Shown piece by piece: positions 1 through 11,058 of a DNA stretch of 64,000 nt (positions are counted from its first letter, which is position 1; each line of letters begins with the position of its first letter). The DNA comes from Isoetes taiwanensis (lineage: Eukaryota > Streptophyta > Lycopodiopsida > Isoetales > Isoetaceae), in the NCBI GenBank assembly GCA_021234155.1, contig JAJEKV010000023.1, positions 6,347,945 to 6,411,944 on the forward strand, given 5' to 3'. The notes under the pieces are model-generated. The model ran no database searches and was not told the origin of the DNA. It saw only the letters and a program-made list of their open reading frames with translations. The translations under genes and the position numbers were made by a program.

Positions 1-289
1 CTCCGCAGAATCAAGGGGGTTGGACGGACCCTATAGGATATTCTATGGAAGCAGATGCCAACCCAAGGTCGGAAACCACCGGGACGGAGTAAACTCACGC
101 TCCAAAGATCCAACGCCAGCTCGCGGATCAAAAAACGACACCTCAAAGGCAAACCGCTTCCCAAGGAGTATTTTGACTCAACCCGGGCGGCCAACGCTCG
201 AGGTGAATTCTAGGGCTAATCACGCTTTTTATTTATATATACTATTAACAAGTGCCACAAAACAGCCAAACAAGTTGGCGCAAATATTT

Positions 290-625
290 TTTTTGCTTAG
301 TAAATCGGGCAAAACAGCTAGAAAATTTTCGCCAGACGCCAAAAGCAACAAAACGCAGACGCTGAAAATATTTTCGCAGCACGCCGAAGATTATTTCGCA
401 GACGCCGGTTCAAATTATTTCGCAGACGCTAAAAACTTTAACCGCTGACGCAGAAAAATTCGGGCAGACGCTGTGGAGGGTTTTCGCTACAGACGCTGAA
501 ATTGGTTTTCGCAGACGCTGAAATCAGAATTCGCAGACGCGAAAATATTTTCGCAGACGCTGTTTTGTTGTTTTCGCCAGACGCCGTAAAATTTTTCTCG
601 ACGCCGGAATTGTTTTTCGCCGTAT
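290..625 (+). repeat. Minisatellite-like cagacgc repeats in retrotransposon leader
   Basis: About ten degenerate copies of a unit resembling attttcgcagacgctgaaa occur here at irregular spacing. They lie between the start of the window and the gag remnant, in the leader or N-terminal gag region. Reading frames through the repeats are short and look non-coding. The first 290 bases hold nothing I recognise apart from retrotransposon leader sequence. Confidence 0.7.
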
Positions 626-699
626 TTTTTGCGTTTTATACGGCAAATTTGTGCCGTATCATTCAATTCATACGTATTCCGTATAAAACGTACAGCGTA

Positions 700-1033
700 T
701 TGAACCTATCCCTGGACTACACTTAGAGGCGCCCCTCATCAGTGGTTAATGGCCAACAAAAGCCACTGGAAACAAAGTTGGCAAGAGATGAAAACTGCTT
801 TTCTGTCTCATTATGGCACCACCGATGATGATCAACTTCTTCTCAAGCAACTCAATGACCTTCAGCAAGAGCCCACGGAGTCAGCCCGGGACTTTGCGGA
901 TCGTCTTCACATTCTTGTCAGTAAACTCCAGGAGTACCCCACGCAAAGCCAGATTCTTGTCTGGTTTCTGAAGGGTCTTCCTCCGGCCATTCGACTCATG
1001 ACAGAATACCTCCGTCCAGGAGCAGGCCATTGA
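700..1033 (+). pseudogene. gag: gag, capsid region (truncated)
   Basis: Structural Gag fragment of the retrotransposon. Codons from about 700 onward read through an RGAP..W-type block into a 94-residue stretch that includes a KQLNDLQQ and ESARDFADR segment, the usual layout of a plant gypsy capsid domain (retrotrans_gag). The upstream part of gag cannot be followed, since the frame runs into the cagacgc repeat region with a stop at 724-726. The frame is lost again near 1030, where the continuation shifts. A normal gypsy Gag is several hundred residues, so this is a damaged copy. Confidence 0.7.
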
Positions 1034-1234
1034 ACTGGTCAATCACTCAGTCAATATTTCTTCTCGAGGTGTTGCTCTCACGGAACTCCCTTTCATACCC
1101 CCCGTCATGGTTCCACAGAATTCTGTTCAGCCTCAAAATCCACAACGCTTACAGATCTAGTGTCATATTTGCAAATATCAAAGCCATTTGGCAAATGAAT
1201 GCAACTCCTCAAATGGACCTCCTCATTGTAAAAG

Positions 1235-2152
1235 GTGCAATATGTGCAATCATGCAACAGAAGAATGCACTCGTTCTCATCCTACACCCTCAGGAACAAA
1301 CTAGTTTTTCAAGTCCAAACCACGCCTCAACAACAACAGTCATACCCGCCTCAGCAATATCAACCTCAACCACAGCAGCAGTATCAACAGCAGCAGCAAT
1401 CTCAGCAGCCACAGGGACAAGGCAACCGTCCTCCCTTTGATCCTTCAAAGGCTCAATGTTATCATTGTCATGAATGGGGTCACACCACCACGGCGTGTCC
1501 TCAACTTCCTCAAGTTCAAGTTCAACTTCCAGGTTCCAATCAACCCGCTTCAGTGCGTCTCACGGCTTATCAACTCTGGGTGGCCAATGGTAAACAAGGC
1601 CCTCGTCCTGTTTTAAGGAAGCCCCCTCGGCTGCCTCAACAACATCGCCCTCAGCAACCAGCGTCTACCTCCAATCCTATGGATCAACAAGCTCAAGAGG
1701 AAATTTATCAGGCACTGAACCCTCCAGTTCAGCAGTCCAATTGGGTTGGTCTTGTCACCCGTCACACCAGGGCTTCACGCCCTTTGACCATCATCCCTCA
1801 CGACACGCAACCCGCTTTTGCTGTGGAGACAGTCCCTCATGAAGATGAAAAAAAAGTTCACTTCGCACCTGATCTTGACAAACTTATGCCTCACGTCATG
1901 CCTAAAGTGAGACAAAGTATTCTTAAACTTATGCAGGCTGCGGAAGGTCGCACACTGGCAAATGTTCATGCCACCACTAGAGCTCAGCAGCATCAAGCAA
2001 CGCCGTCATCATCCACCAGCACACGCTCTCAGCCGTATCCAAATATTGCTGCTGAGGTCGAGCTTCTCAAAGAAGTTTCTGCTTCTTTACCCCAGACTCC
2101 CGCTCCACTCGATCCTGCGGACCCATTTTCTCATGTCCCTTTGGAACTTTAG
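1235..2152 (+). pseudogene. gag: gag, nucleocapsid region with CCHC zinc knuckle
   Basis: A 305-codon open stretch continuing Gag after the frameshift. It opens with a Gln/Pro-rich low-complexity segment (residues ~30-65, CAG/CAA-rich DNA) followed by a zinc knuckle CYHCHEWGHTTTAC that fits CX2CX4HX4C (residues ~76-89), which in this family binds the RNA genome. The remainder is Pro/Gln-rich linker toward protease. It ends at a stop at 2150-2152, with the protease frame opening at 2180 in another frame. The first ATG is probably not a true start, because the frame arises from a shift. Confidence 0.7.
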
Positions 2153-2179
2153 GAAGAACTTGCCAAGATCAAGATCCCT

Positions 2180-3235
2180 TTGAGCCTGGCCACCATTTTG
2201 AAACTCTGTCCGGCTCTCAAAGATCAGTTACCTCTTCCCACGGTTATGGTTGGAGTTGTTGCGACCTCAACACCCACGGTGCATGCCACGGTGGGCAATC
2301 AGCACATCAATCATGTTCAAATTGATGGTGGTAGTGCTGTCAATCTCATTACTGATAAGCTCCGAAAGCAATTGGGCATCAAACAATTGTACCGTGCCCC
2401 TTATGACATCAAGTTGGCCAATGGCCATATCACGCGACCTCAAGGTGTCACTCCTCTTCTACATATCAGCATTGGTGATCTCAAATTCCCCTTGGAATTT
2501 GGAGTTTGGAAAGCAGAAGAGGATCCTGGTGACTATGAAATGCTGGTTGGCAGACCTTTTCTCCGACAGGCCAAGAGTATTCACTACAGGGCCACGGACC
2601 AACTTGTTATCACTGATGGCCATCTCAATGCCACCATGGATCTGGAAACAGGGAAATTAATCTCTGTCGAGAATGCTGAACCTTCCATCTCTGACACGGA
2701 CTCTGAAGAAGCACAAAATATTTATCATGTTCAAGCTCCTCCAGCGGGTCTGCCTCTCTCATCTTACCCTGAGTATGCTGATCCTTGGGGTGACATGACG
2801 CTCGATCAGGACCAGGCTGTGGCGGCTCTCTTGGACCCTTACCTGGCTTCCTGCAATCGCATTCAACGTCTTGATCATTTATCTGACCCACTTCTTTCTT
2901 CAGAGACAGTCGATGTTCATGCCGTCATGAAGCAACCCTTGCTTGATGACGCTCAGCAGTCTCTTTTCTTCACCACGCAAAATGCTGCTCCTCCCGTCAT
3001 GCTTCAGCCTCCTGCTCATCAAGTCCAGGATACGGAGGTTGTTCCTCATATACAAACTCCAGAAGTGGAAATTGTGGACATTGGTAACAACCAACCGGTA
3101 CGCTTAGCAGCTCATCTTCCGTCCACCTATAAAGCACGCGCCGTGACGTGTTCAAAAAATTCAAACATGCAAGGTATCAAAAAAGAGTTGGGGAAACTCA
3201 CTATTCCTACCAAACCTGATGCACGCCCCATCTAG
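2180..3235 (+). pseudogene. pol: pol, aspartic protease domain
   Basis: Retroviral-type aspartic protease of the gypsy polyprotein. The segment VQIDGGSAVNLIT (residues ~47-59) holds the catalytic Asp in the DGGS form common in plant Athila/Tat-like elements, in place of the DTG/DSG of most retroviruses. A second conserved block, YEMLVGRPFL (~118-127), matches the ILGRPFL hydrophobic motif after the flap. The following ~220 residues are an acidic linker leading to RT. The frame is closed by a stop at 3233-3235, just before the RT N-terminal block, where a functional element would read on. Confidence 0.75.
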
Positions 3236-4273
3236 CAACGACAGTACAGGCTCAACCCAAACTACCGTGACCGCGTGAAGGCCGAAATTGACAAACTCTT
3301 AGCTGCTGGCCTGATTTATGAGGTCAAACACTCTGAATGGGTGAGCCCCATTGTCATCGCTCTCAAGCACAATGGCAAAATTCGTGTTTACGTGGACTAC
3401 AGAAAACTCAATCAAGCTACAGAGCGTGATCACTTTCCGCTCCCCTTTACAGACCAGGTCCTTGAAGAAGTTGCTGGTCATGAGATGTACTCTTTCATGG
3501 ATGGTTTCTCTGGGTACAATCAAATCTCTATCAAGCAGGAAGATCAACTCAAAACTACCTTCACCACTCCGTGGGGCACTTTTGCCTACAAGGTGGTACC
3601 TTTTAGTTTATCCAATTCTCCTTCAACCTTTCAGCGTATCATGCTCTTTGTCTTTCAAGACTTTATGAAGGATAAATCTTTTCTACAGATCTTTCAAGAT
3701 GATTTTTCCGCCTACAGCTCCATGGATGATCATTTGGAAAAATTGGAGCTTGTTTTTCAAAAATGTGATGAATCTGGCATTAGTCTCAATCCCGAGAAGT
3801 GCACTTTCTATGTCACCTCAGGTGTTCTGTTGGGTCATGTGGTTAGTAAAGAAGGCATCGCCACGGATCCCGCTAAAATCAGTTGTGTACTGAAAGCTCA
3901 AGCACCGTCTAATATCAAAGAGACACGCTCTTTCCTGGGTAAGGTAAATTACTATTCCACCTTCATTCCTGGACTTGCAGCTATAGCTGATCCCATTCAT
4001 AAACTCACGGGTGATGAATCCACTTGGGCTTGGAATCCCCAAGCGGAAGCTGCTTTTCAGAAGTTGAAGTTGTTACTTACTCAGGCCCCGGTATTTGTTC
4101 CTCCTCAATGGGACAAACCCTTCCACGTTCATGTTGATGTCTCTGCATTTGCAATTGGTGCTGTTCTTTCTCAGGCATATGATGATCACACGGATAAACC
4201 GATCCGCTATGCCAGCCGGAAAATCCTACTGAGCGCAACTATTCTGCCACGGAACGAGAAGCTTTGGGCTTAG
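3236..4273 (+). pseudogene. pol: pol, reverse transcriptase and start of RNase H
   Basis: RNA-directed DNA polymerase. Visible blocks in order: VSPIVIALKHNGKIRVYVDYRKLN, given here as motif 1-2 positions only around residues 25-45; the palm A region with FMDGFSGYNQI (~73-83); the catalytic block IFQDDFSAYS (~139-148), with Gln at the position before the two aspartates; and LLGHVVSKEGI (~186-196). RNase H begins near residue 283 (HVHVDVSAFAIGAVLSQ). The frame breaks at about 4212-4240 by a single-base loss in an A-run, so the reading continues in the overlapping frame. Confidence 0.85.
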
Positions 4274-5169
4274 TTTTCTGTGTCCAACGTTTCTGTCATT
4301 ACTTGTTGGGCAGCCAGATAAAGTTCTTTGTTGACCATCAAGCTCTTCTTTATTTGATCAACAAAGCCACGCCCACGGGCAGAATTGCTCGTTGGGTCCT
4401 TCTTCTGCAAGAATTCGCTCCCTTCGAAATTGTACATAAGGCAGGCAAGTCTCATGTGGTACCTGATTATCTTTCACTTATCCACACGGATGATCCCTCT
4501 ATGGGTGTTTCTGATGCCTTTCCAGACGCTCAATTGTTCCTGGTCACGGCCATGCCCCATTGGTTTCACAACTTTCAGCAATATCTTCTCACTGGTGCTC
4601 TTCCTCCAGAAGATCCGACGCTCTCTCCAGACAAGCTTCGGTCACGCCATCGTCAGTTTCTCCGAGAGGTCCGTGACTACACCATGGTTGCAGGTCATCT
4701 CTACAAACGCGGCAAAGACATGTTCCTCAGACGTTGTGTCCTCCCTCATGAGGTGCCCGATATTGTTCGACAAGCCCACGACGGGCTTGGTGGTGGTCAT
4801 TTCAGTGGTGACGCCACGACACGCAAAATTCTTCTGGCAGGATATTTCTGGCCCACGCTCTTCAAAGATGCCCATGCTTATGCTCGCACGTGTGACGTCT
4901 GTCAGCGTGTGGGGAAGCCCACGACCCGTGACACTCTTCCATTGACGCCGGTCGCCACGCCACTTCCCTTCAGCAAATGGGGAATGGACTTTGTGGGGCC
5001 CATGGACCCACCGGCGCGGCACACCCGTGCCCGCTATATTCTGGTCATCACGGATTATGCTACCAAATGGGCAGAAGCTTGTGCACTTCCAGACAACACT
5101 GCTGCCAGCACAGCCAAGGTTCTACACGCACATCATCACGCGTTTTGGTTGTCCCACAGAACTTGTTAG
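4264..5169 (+). pseudogene. pol: pol, RNase H C-terminus and integrase N-terminal and core domains
   Basis: Continuation of the polyprotein after the frameshift. The first ~75 residues complete RNase H (FFVDHQALLYL block). The HHCC zinc domain of integrase follows (HDGLGGGHFSG ... CDVCQR, residues ~168-217). The DDE catalytic core then starts with WGMDFVGPM, the first catalytic Asp. The frame fails near 5115, before the second Asp, and the core continues in the frame that is open from 4991. Integrase inserts element DNA into the host chromosome. Confidence 0.8.
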
Positions 5170-5890
5170 TGATCGTGGCGTGCATTTTATCAATCATACC
5201 ATCAAGGAGCTGACGGATTATCTTCACATACAGCACCGGAAGAGTACACCTTACTATCCTCAAGGCAATGGCTTGGCTGAAAGTACCAACAAAACACTCA
5301 TCACAGTTCTCAAGAAAATTTGTGACGCTTCGAGAACAGATTGGCAGGACAAGTTGCCTACTGTTCTTTGGGCTTACAACACCAGTTTCAAAATAGCTAC
5401 TGGCCACACTCCTTTCAAACTGGTTTATGGTCAAGAAGCTCTCATGCCTTTTGAATATATTCTTCCGACGCTCCGTTTTCAACTTGCTACAGCACATAAT
5501 CCACCTGCTGCACTCAAGGAAAGGGTATATCAATTGGAACAGTTGGATGAACTTCGGCGAGATGCTTACATTCGTGTTCTTCATGGACAACAGTTGCAGA
5601 AATCGTTGCATGACAAACGTCTTAAGACAAAAACATTCAAAGAAAGTGATTTGGTTCTTCTTTATGATTCACGTTACAAAAATTTTCCGGGCAAGTTAAA
5701 GTTTAGATGGCTCGGTCCTTATCAAATTGTTCAAGTAGTGCAACCCAGTGTTTTCAAGCTGGCCGAACTAGATGGCACTCCATTACCTACTCTTGTTAAT
5801 GGCTTTCGCCTTAAACAATTTTATACAGAAGTTACAGACAGTTCTACTCCAGATGCACCACAAAGTTCTGACAACACAGATAGTGACTAA
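5100..5890 (+). pseudogene. pol: pol, integrase core (second half) and C-terminal domain
   Basis: The second part of the integrase core is read in the frame open from 4991. RFGCPTELVSDRGVHF carries the second catalytic Asp, and YYPQGNGLAESTNK carries the catalytic Glu. The C-terminal part has the GPYQIVQV block typical of the gypsy integrase GPF/Y module. It ends at 5888-5890 with an acidic Ser/Thr-rich tail, so no chromodomain is present. This frame includes out-of-frame residues at its start (4991 to ~5110) that are not integrase. Confidence 0.8.
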
Positions 5891-6082
5891 AAGAGGCATA
5901 TTTATATTACTAGAGGCAAAATTACAAAATGTGAGCTGAAGCTCACTATTTTCCGCTATGAGTCGAAGCTCTATTTACAAAATCCTAAAGGGAAAAACCC
6001 TCTACTCCGGGTTTGGAGCAGAGGTGATGCGGAGGATATGGTAGTAGTTCTGCTCTGGATCCCAGCGCAGATGAACCACCAT

Positions 6083-6262
6083 CTACATGGGGTTCGTCAG
6101 AGGATCGGGATGCTCAGCCATCCCACTGCACCAGCCGTCCATCGGGATGCCACGGTTGTGGCACTTCCATAGGTCCAGACAGTTCATTTTGCATGTAATC
6201 CACTCCTGGCAGTTGCTTGGCATAGTGCAATTCTCGTTCAAACCGGCTGCTGCCATACTCAT
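6083..6262 (-). CDS. Antisense Cys-rich mini-ORF inside the retrotransposon
   Basis: A 59-codon ORF opposite to gag-pol, between pol and the post-pol ORF. I chose the ATG at 6262 because a TATA box (tatataag on the minus strand, complement of 6300-6307) lies 38 bp upstream. The product has six cysteines at residues 12, 18, 24, 28, 34 and 45, and no obvious membrane segment. A longer open frame (133 codons from 6484) contains it, but its start lies upstream of the TATA box. Antisense ORFs between pol and the 3' LTR are known in the Tat/Retand lineage of plant gypsy elements; I do not recognise this protein or its function. Confidence 0.45.
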   Translation of the reverse strand: MSMAAAGLNENCTMPSNCQEWITCKMNCLDLWKCHNRGIPMDGWCSGMAEHPDPLTNPM

Positions 6263-6297
6263 GGTCGCCAAGGGTGTCTCAGCCTTGTCCCCTGCTC

Positions 6298-6309
6298 GTC
6301 TTATATAGC
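6298..6309 (-). promoter_or_regulatory. TATA box for the antisense mini-ORF
   Basis: The minus strand reads gggctatataaga here, a strong match to the plant TATA consensus. It lies 38 bp before the ATG of the Cys-rich mini-ORF, leaving room for a leader of roughly ten nucleotides. Confidence 0.5.
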
Positions 6310-6807
6310 CCAACCGACGGGACTTCTGTCGACGTGGACCAATCAAAAAATTGCCGACGTGGTTGCAATGCACACCTGTTTCTAATTTGAGAATCTTTTC
6401 TCCCGCCGCATATCTAGTCAAGGTCCTGTCTGACACATTCTTCTTTATGATATCTCCCTTCGAGTTGCCAGCATTAAATGACATTCCTTCTTTTCACGCC
6501 CGTCGAACATTAATATGGGTACCTTCGCCAGCTGTCACATCCGATCATTCACTTACGTCTCATCTCCACCATTCATTGCTTCTCCCTTTACCGTTTGGGG
6601 ACTTAGCCAAATTTTTGCCTCTCAATCGACTCCTTCGCATCTGTCGCCACCTGGCATCATCAACGGTTGCGGGTTCATTCTCATCATGCCCCTTCGCCAA
6701 CACTTATGCGCCCTAAAACCTTTTCGCCTATCTGCATTTTCGTCTTCTGCTCTCTGACCTCCGGCTTCTCAAGCAATTCTTTCTGTTCTTCTCCGACGCC
6801 TTTCGCC

Positions 6808-9805
6808 ATGGCTGCTTCACCCAAATTTCCTACACTTCAAGCTTCTATTCCAAGGGATCCGGCTCTTTTTTAGTCTGTGACTTTCTCGACACCCACCTTT
6901 CGTGAGGCCCTTGTTGGTCCGAGTCGTGAAGTGGCGGAACGCCAGGCGCTTTACGAATTCTCCCAAATGGACCTCCCTGCCCCAAATCCGGAGCAATTGA
7001 AGCAGTTCGTCGCTCATATTGTCAACAGTCCGGAGGGCTATGCTACCGTGGTCGATGGCACCACCATCTTGCTTACTCAGCCCCTGATTTCTGAGGTATT
7101 CCACATTCCTCTCAAAAAACCTTCTTTATCTTGGGCTGCATTACAGGACCTGGATGTTCACTCAGTTTGGCGCTGATCCTTATCAAGCCAACATGCATCG
7201 CCTCACCAATATTGCCAAGACACACGACACTTTTGTCAAGTTTCTGTGGCGCAAATTGCTTGGGTATTCTATTAAGAACACCCATATCAATAAACCGTTT
7301 TACAATGTTGTTACCGCGGCCATCCGCTCCACTCACCATATTGATTGGCCGCAAATGCTGTTCTTTAGACTCCTTCATGAAGTTGATCGCCTTAGGGCTT
7401 CCCCCTCTTCTGTCTTTGAAGCTTCCGTGGGTGGCCATCTTCAAGCCCTCATCCGTCATTATCTTCCTGCTCCTGGGTCCCCTACCACTTCTCATGCATC
7501 CACTCATCAATCTCTTCCTCCAAACCAACAGGCTGGCACTTCACGCCCTTCTTCCCCTGGTCATGTTCAACCAAACGCCACGCATGTCACTGTCTCCTCT
7601 TCCTCTACAGAATCCATGCCCACCACTTCCCCACATGTCTCTCAGACGTCACAGACAAGGCAATAACAGGGCCCTGCACCTCTTCCTCCCAGGCAGGCCC
7701 TCTATAAATATCAACAGGATGTTCACGCAGTTGTCCTCAAGCTTCAAGACTCCCAAGACGCTTTCATGAATGGAATTCAAACGTACTTGGAGGCATCGGA
7801 AGCTGTTCACAAGGATCTTCAAGCTGCCACCACGCAAATACATACCCTGGAAGACAAACTTCAAGCAAAGCACGAGGCTCTTTTACATGCCCGTGAGGAT
7901 CTCAAGAATGCACAGGATCAGACCAGCCTGCTTGCTGATCAGCAGGCTCAGTTACAAACCACCATTCAGGAATTGTTGGAGCAGGTCAAGGCAAAGGAGA
8001 CTCTCTTGGTTGACAAGGATAAAGACATAGCTAAGCTTGACACGCTGTATGCAGAGCTTTCTCAGAATTACACTACTCAACCCCATGACCTTACAGCGCG
8101 TGACGCTCAAATAGCCTCTTTAGAAGCTCAGCTTTCCACGCTGACCAGTCAGCTCACGCCTCTCCAGGATCAACTTACGGAGGCCAAGAAGCAAAAGATA
8201 ATTGATGATGCTGAGATTGCCACGCTTCGACTCCAAACACCTGGCCAATCCTCTTCACATGGCACGCTCTCTCATAAACGGGCCCGTGATCAGTCACGTT
8301 TGCTACTCGAAAAAGAGAACAGGATCAGCGACCTCGAACATCAGCTCCAGCAAGCTGTTCAATCTGCCGACGATGCCCAAAATAAAGCGGAGGGCTACAT
8401 TAATATCGCTCTCCACATTCCTGTGGATTTTGCTCCTCCTTCCAGTTACCTGGATTATGTGGTTGCCCGACGCCACCTCTTTCTTCTGAAGTGGTACGCG
8501 GCAGATGGCCAGGTTAGTGCAACGCTCCGCAGCGAGGATTTTCTCAGGATTTGGCCCGACCTTTCCATCCAAGACAAAGGCTTACTCTGTGCCCTCCTAG
8601 TATTCGATCTCATTAACTGTGAAGATCCTGATCTCATAATTTTCCGTGTTGTTCAGCCGATGGCCTATATTTTTCATGACTTTTATCTGGCTGATATACA
8701 AGACAAATTCAGAGATGAGGCCCATTGTATTTTTCGTGGCGATCCCCATGCTCACTGGCTGTTATTGGACACCAACCCGTATTTCAAGGATACTGCTCAA
8801 TCTCACGCTCTTGAACAGGAGTACATGCATGAGCTTGCTCATCACTTGCCTCTATGGCAGGCTGAAACCTTGGAACAGGTACGGAGAAATTTAGCGCATC
8901 CTGAGGATCTTCCGTTTGCCCAAGTCTATATGCAGCACTTGGGAGGCTACAATCAGTTGCGTGGCCTTCTGGTTACCCACGGGTTGGGTTAATCCTCCTG
9001 TCTATACTCAGCTCTCTGCTTCAGAGTGGGACCAGTGGTGCCGTGCTCTTGATCAAGACCTTGTTCGTCAATTTAGGGACATGGCTCAGCAGCCCACGCC
9101 CACGGGCATGGCTCCTTCTCCATATGCTTCATTGGGAGTCCCTCCCCGCCTACGGTTTCTCACCTCTGACTGGCATCTTCCTTTTTGGACAAAGGTCATG
9201 GATGCCCACGCTGCTTGGACACCTCCTCAGATTTCCACGGACCTCATGGGATCCAAGATTTGTTAGACGTTTGGATTGGGAAAATGGTGCCACTTTGGAC
9301 CACACTGATAATTGGATATCCCAATCCACGGGGTTGGCAAAAGCCTGCTGATGCTGCTCATGGCCTTGATGCCTTCTTGCAGAATGCCACCACCTCTCCG
9401 GATCCTTCTGTTCACCGTCAAGCTGGTTTCTGTGCTGCTCTCAAGTGCCTCTTGGTAAGCTCGCTAAATCGGCAGCGTCCCATCTTTTATTGCAATCCCA
9501 ATGCCAGCGTTGGTGCCTTCGGACTTCAGACCTGCCTTCTGATGGAATGCCAGTTTGTCTCCTCTGAGGCTCATGCTGCCCTTGAAGATATGGTCCGCTC
9601 CAGATTTCTCATTGATGCAGATCCTGCGCTCGGGCTAAACACTCCTGACGCTCTTCAAATACGCCAGGATCTCATAGGCAATTACCACAATGGTGCCCGT
9701 CCTCATTCCCGTGAAGATGACTTTCAAACTGCTGGATTCCCGCCATCCGAAGCACTTCCTCCTTTTCTTTCTCCTGAGTGTCGTTTGGTGGGGGGGGAGT
9801 GTTAG
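6808..9805 (+). pseudogene. Post-pol coiled-coil ORF of the retrotransposon (~1000 codons, broken)
   Basis: A long reading frame in the position where Athila-type elements carry an envelope-like ORF. It starts at ATG 6808 (MAASPKFPTLQ), has an in-frame stop at 6871-6873, shifts frame near 7150, has a stop at 7664-7666, runs open from there (ATG at 7766) to 8992, then shifts twice more and ends at 9803-9805. The piece at 7766-8992 begins with ~200 residues of strong heptad coiled coil rich in Gln, Leu, Ala and Lys, followed by a globular, Trp- and His-containing domain I do not recognise. No signal peptide or transmembrane helix stands out, so it does not look like a fusogenic envelope protein. 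Function unknown. Confidence 0.6.
9786..9799 (+). promoter_or_regulatory. Polypurine tract
   Basis: A G-run (tggtggggggggag) lies immediately upstream of the TG that opens the 3' LTR. This is the standard position and composition for the plus-strand priming site of LTR elements. Confidence 0.8.
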
Positions 9806-10390
9806 TCCTGTACGTCCAGGTACAGGACTATTCATGCATACGACGGACCAAGCCAAGGCCAAGGATCCACAGTCGGGCGCAGGTCAGTGTCAAAGGCCCA
9901 GCAGAAGACCAAGCAGCAGACCACGCAGTCAAAGCCCGCGCCTGCTACCAAGAGGAGGCGCTCAGACAAGTGACGGCCCGTCACCGCCTGCGTCAGCGTC
10001 AGCGTGATTTCAGGCATTTCAAGAGGCACCGTTAGCATTCCTACAAATCAGGCCTCCTTCCAGGAGTCGGCACCGAAATTAGTCAGAGTGTCTATATTGG
10101 GCCAAAGGCCATTGTACTATATATATGAGTAGAGCTAGCACATGACTTTTTAGATGAGTTTTGAGTCTTGTCTCATTTCAGTTTTCTCTCGATTGCGAGA
10201 GCTCATGTATCTTCATTGACATCAAGGAAGTTCATTATTGTGATCTCATTGTTCTCTTCTGTTTTCTTGCCCTTTTTCCTTGTTTTTCTTGCAAATCCCG
10301 CGTGACATAGCTCTCGGATTCTCCTGTTAGATCCAAGGGTCCTCACAGAGGGCTGTCTTGCAGGAGTTCCCGAACCCAGACCCCAAACAA
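9800..10390 (+). repeat. 3' LTR of the gypsy element
   Basis: Starts with TGTTAGTCC directly after the polypurine tract. A TATA-like ctatatatatgag lies at 10118-10130, consistent with the U3 promoter. A 9-bp-stem perfect hairpin lies at 9805-9828. The 3' edge is set near the CA-rich stretch aaacaaaca at about 10385-10395 and is uncertain. Confidence 0.65.
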
Positions 10391-11058
10391 ACAATTTATA
10401 GAAGAACAAACAATGAGAAACTACAAAATAATTGTTTTACAAAAAGACCATATCTATAGTGGTTTTGATAGTGGTTAATTACAACAATTTGTGTTTTGGG
10501 TGCCTTATGAGTACCAACTATGGATAGCCACATCCTTTTAGGTGATATTAATAATTGCCATGGCAATTAACTGGGTTTTGAAACTATGATATAAACCACA
10601 ACCATTTTATAATATGCATTGTGATAATAGAAAATATGAATAACCACCACAGTATTTAAATTGGCACAAAAAACCATGTCATAAACTACTTCAACTTTGT
10701 GATAATAGAGAACCTACATAAACAACCATTGCCATATTTAAAGTGGCGTTGAAAAACCATGTCACAAACCACTGTCCATTTAATAACCATACTATGTTAA
10801 AAGACCAACTTGAATGACCACCATTAATGCTAGAAACAACGTAATAAACTAATATCGGTTTTTAATAAACCACTCTATAACAAAAAATCAACATAAGTAG
10901 CCATGTACTATATATGAAAACCACTATGGTATGCGGTTTTGAATAGGAATGAAATTTTCAGCATAAAAAACCACATCTATAGTGGTTTTTAAATGGTTTA
11001 TTATAGTGGTTAATTTTTTGGATGCCTTGTGTTTTATGTTTTCCTTCCCTTATATTGC
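10391..11058. repeat. AT-rich spacer with repeated gtggttt/aaaccac motifs
   Basis: No gene is visible. Short segments built on accacatctatagtggttt recur in both orientations. A block at 10447-10515 is imperfectly repeated at 10970-11040, and the same motif family returns at 15425-15530. These look like remnants of a foldback MITE family. Confidence 0.4.

Larger units (their letters stand above)
1..10390 (+). mobile_element. Ty3/gypsy LTR retrotransposon, 5' LTR outside window, decayed
   Basis: Internal region and 3' LTR of one long plant LTR retrotransposon. The order gag, protease, RT, RNase H, integrase is the Ty3/gypsy order. The protease active-site block DGGSAVN and the RT blocks around FQDDF and LLGHVVS resemble the Athila/Tat branch more than the chromovirus branch; no chromodomain is visible after integrase. 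A further ~4 kb between pol and the 3' LTR holds an antisense mini-ORF and a long coiled-coil ORF. A G-rich polypurine tract directly precedes the LTR at 9800. Every ORF carries frameshifts or stops, so this copy is not autonomous. The 3' boundary near 10390 is approximate because no second LTR is available for comparison. Confidence 0.85.
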
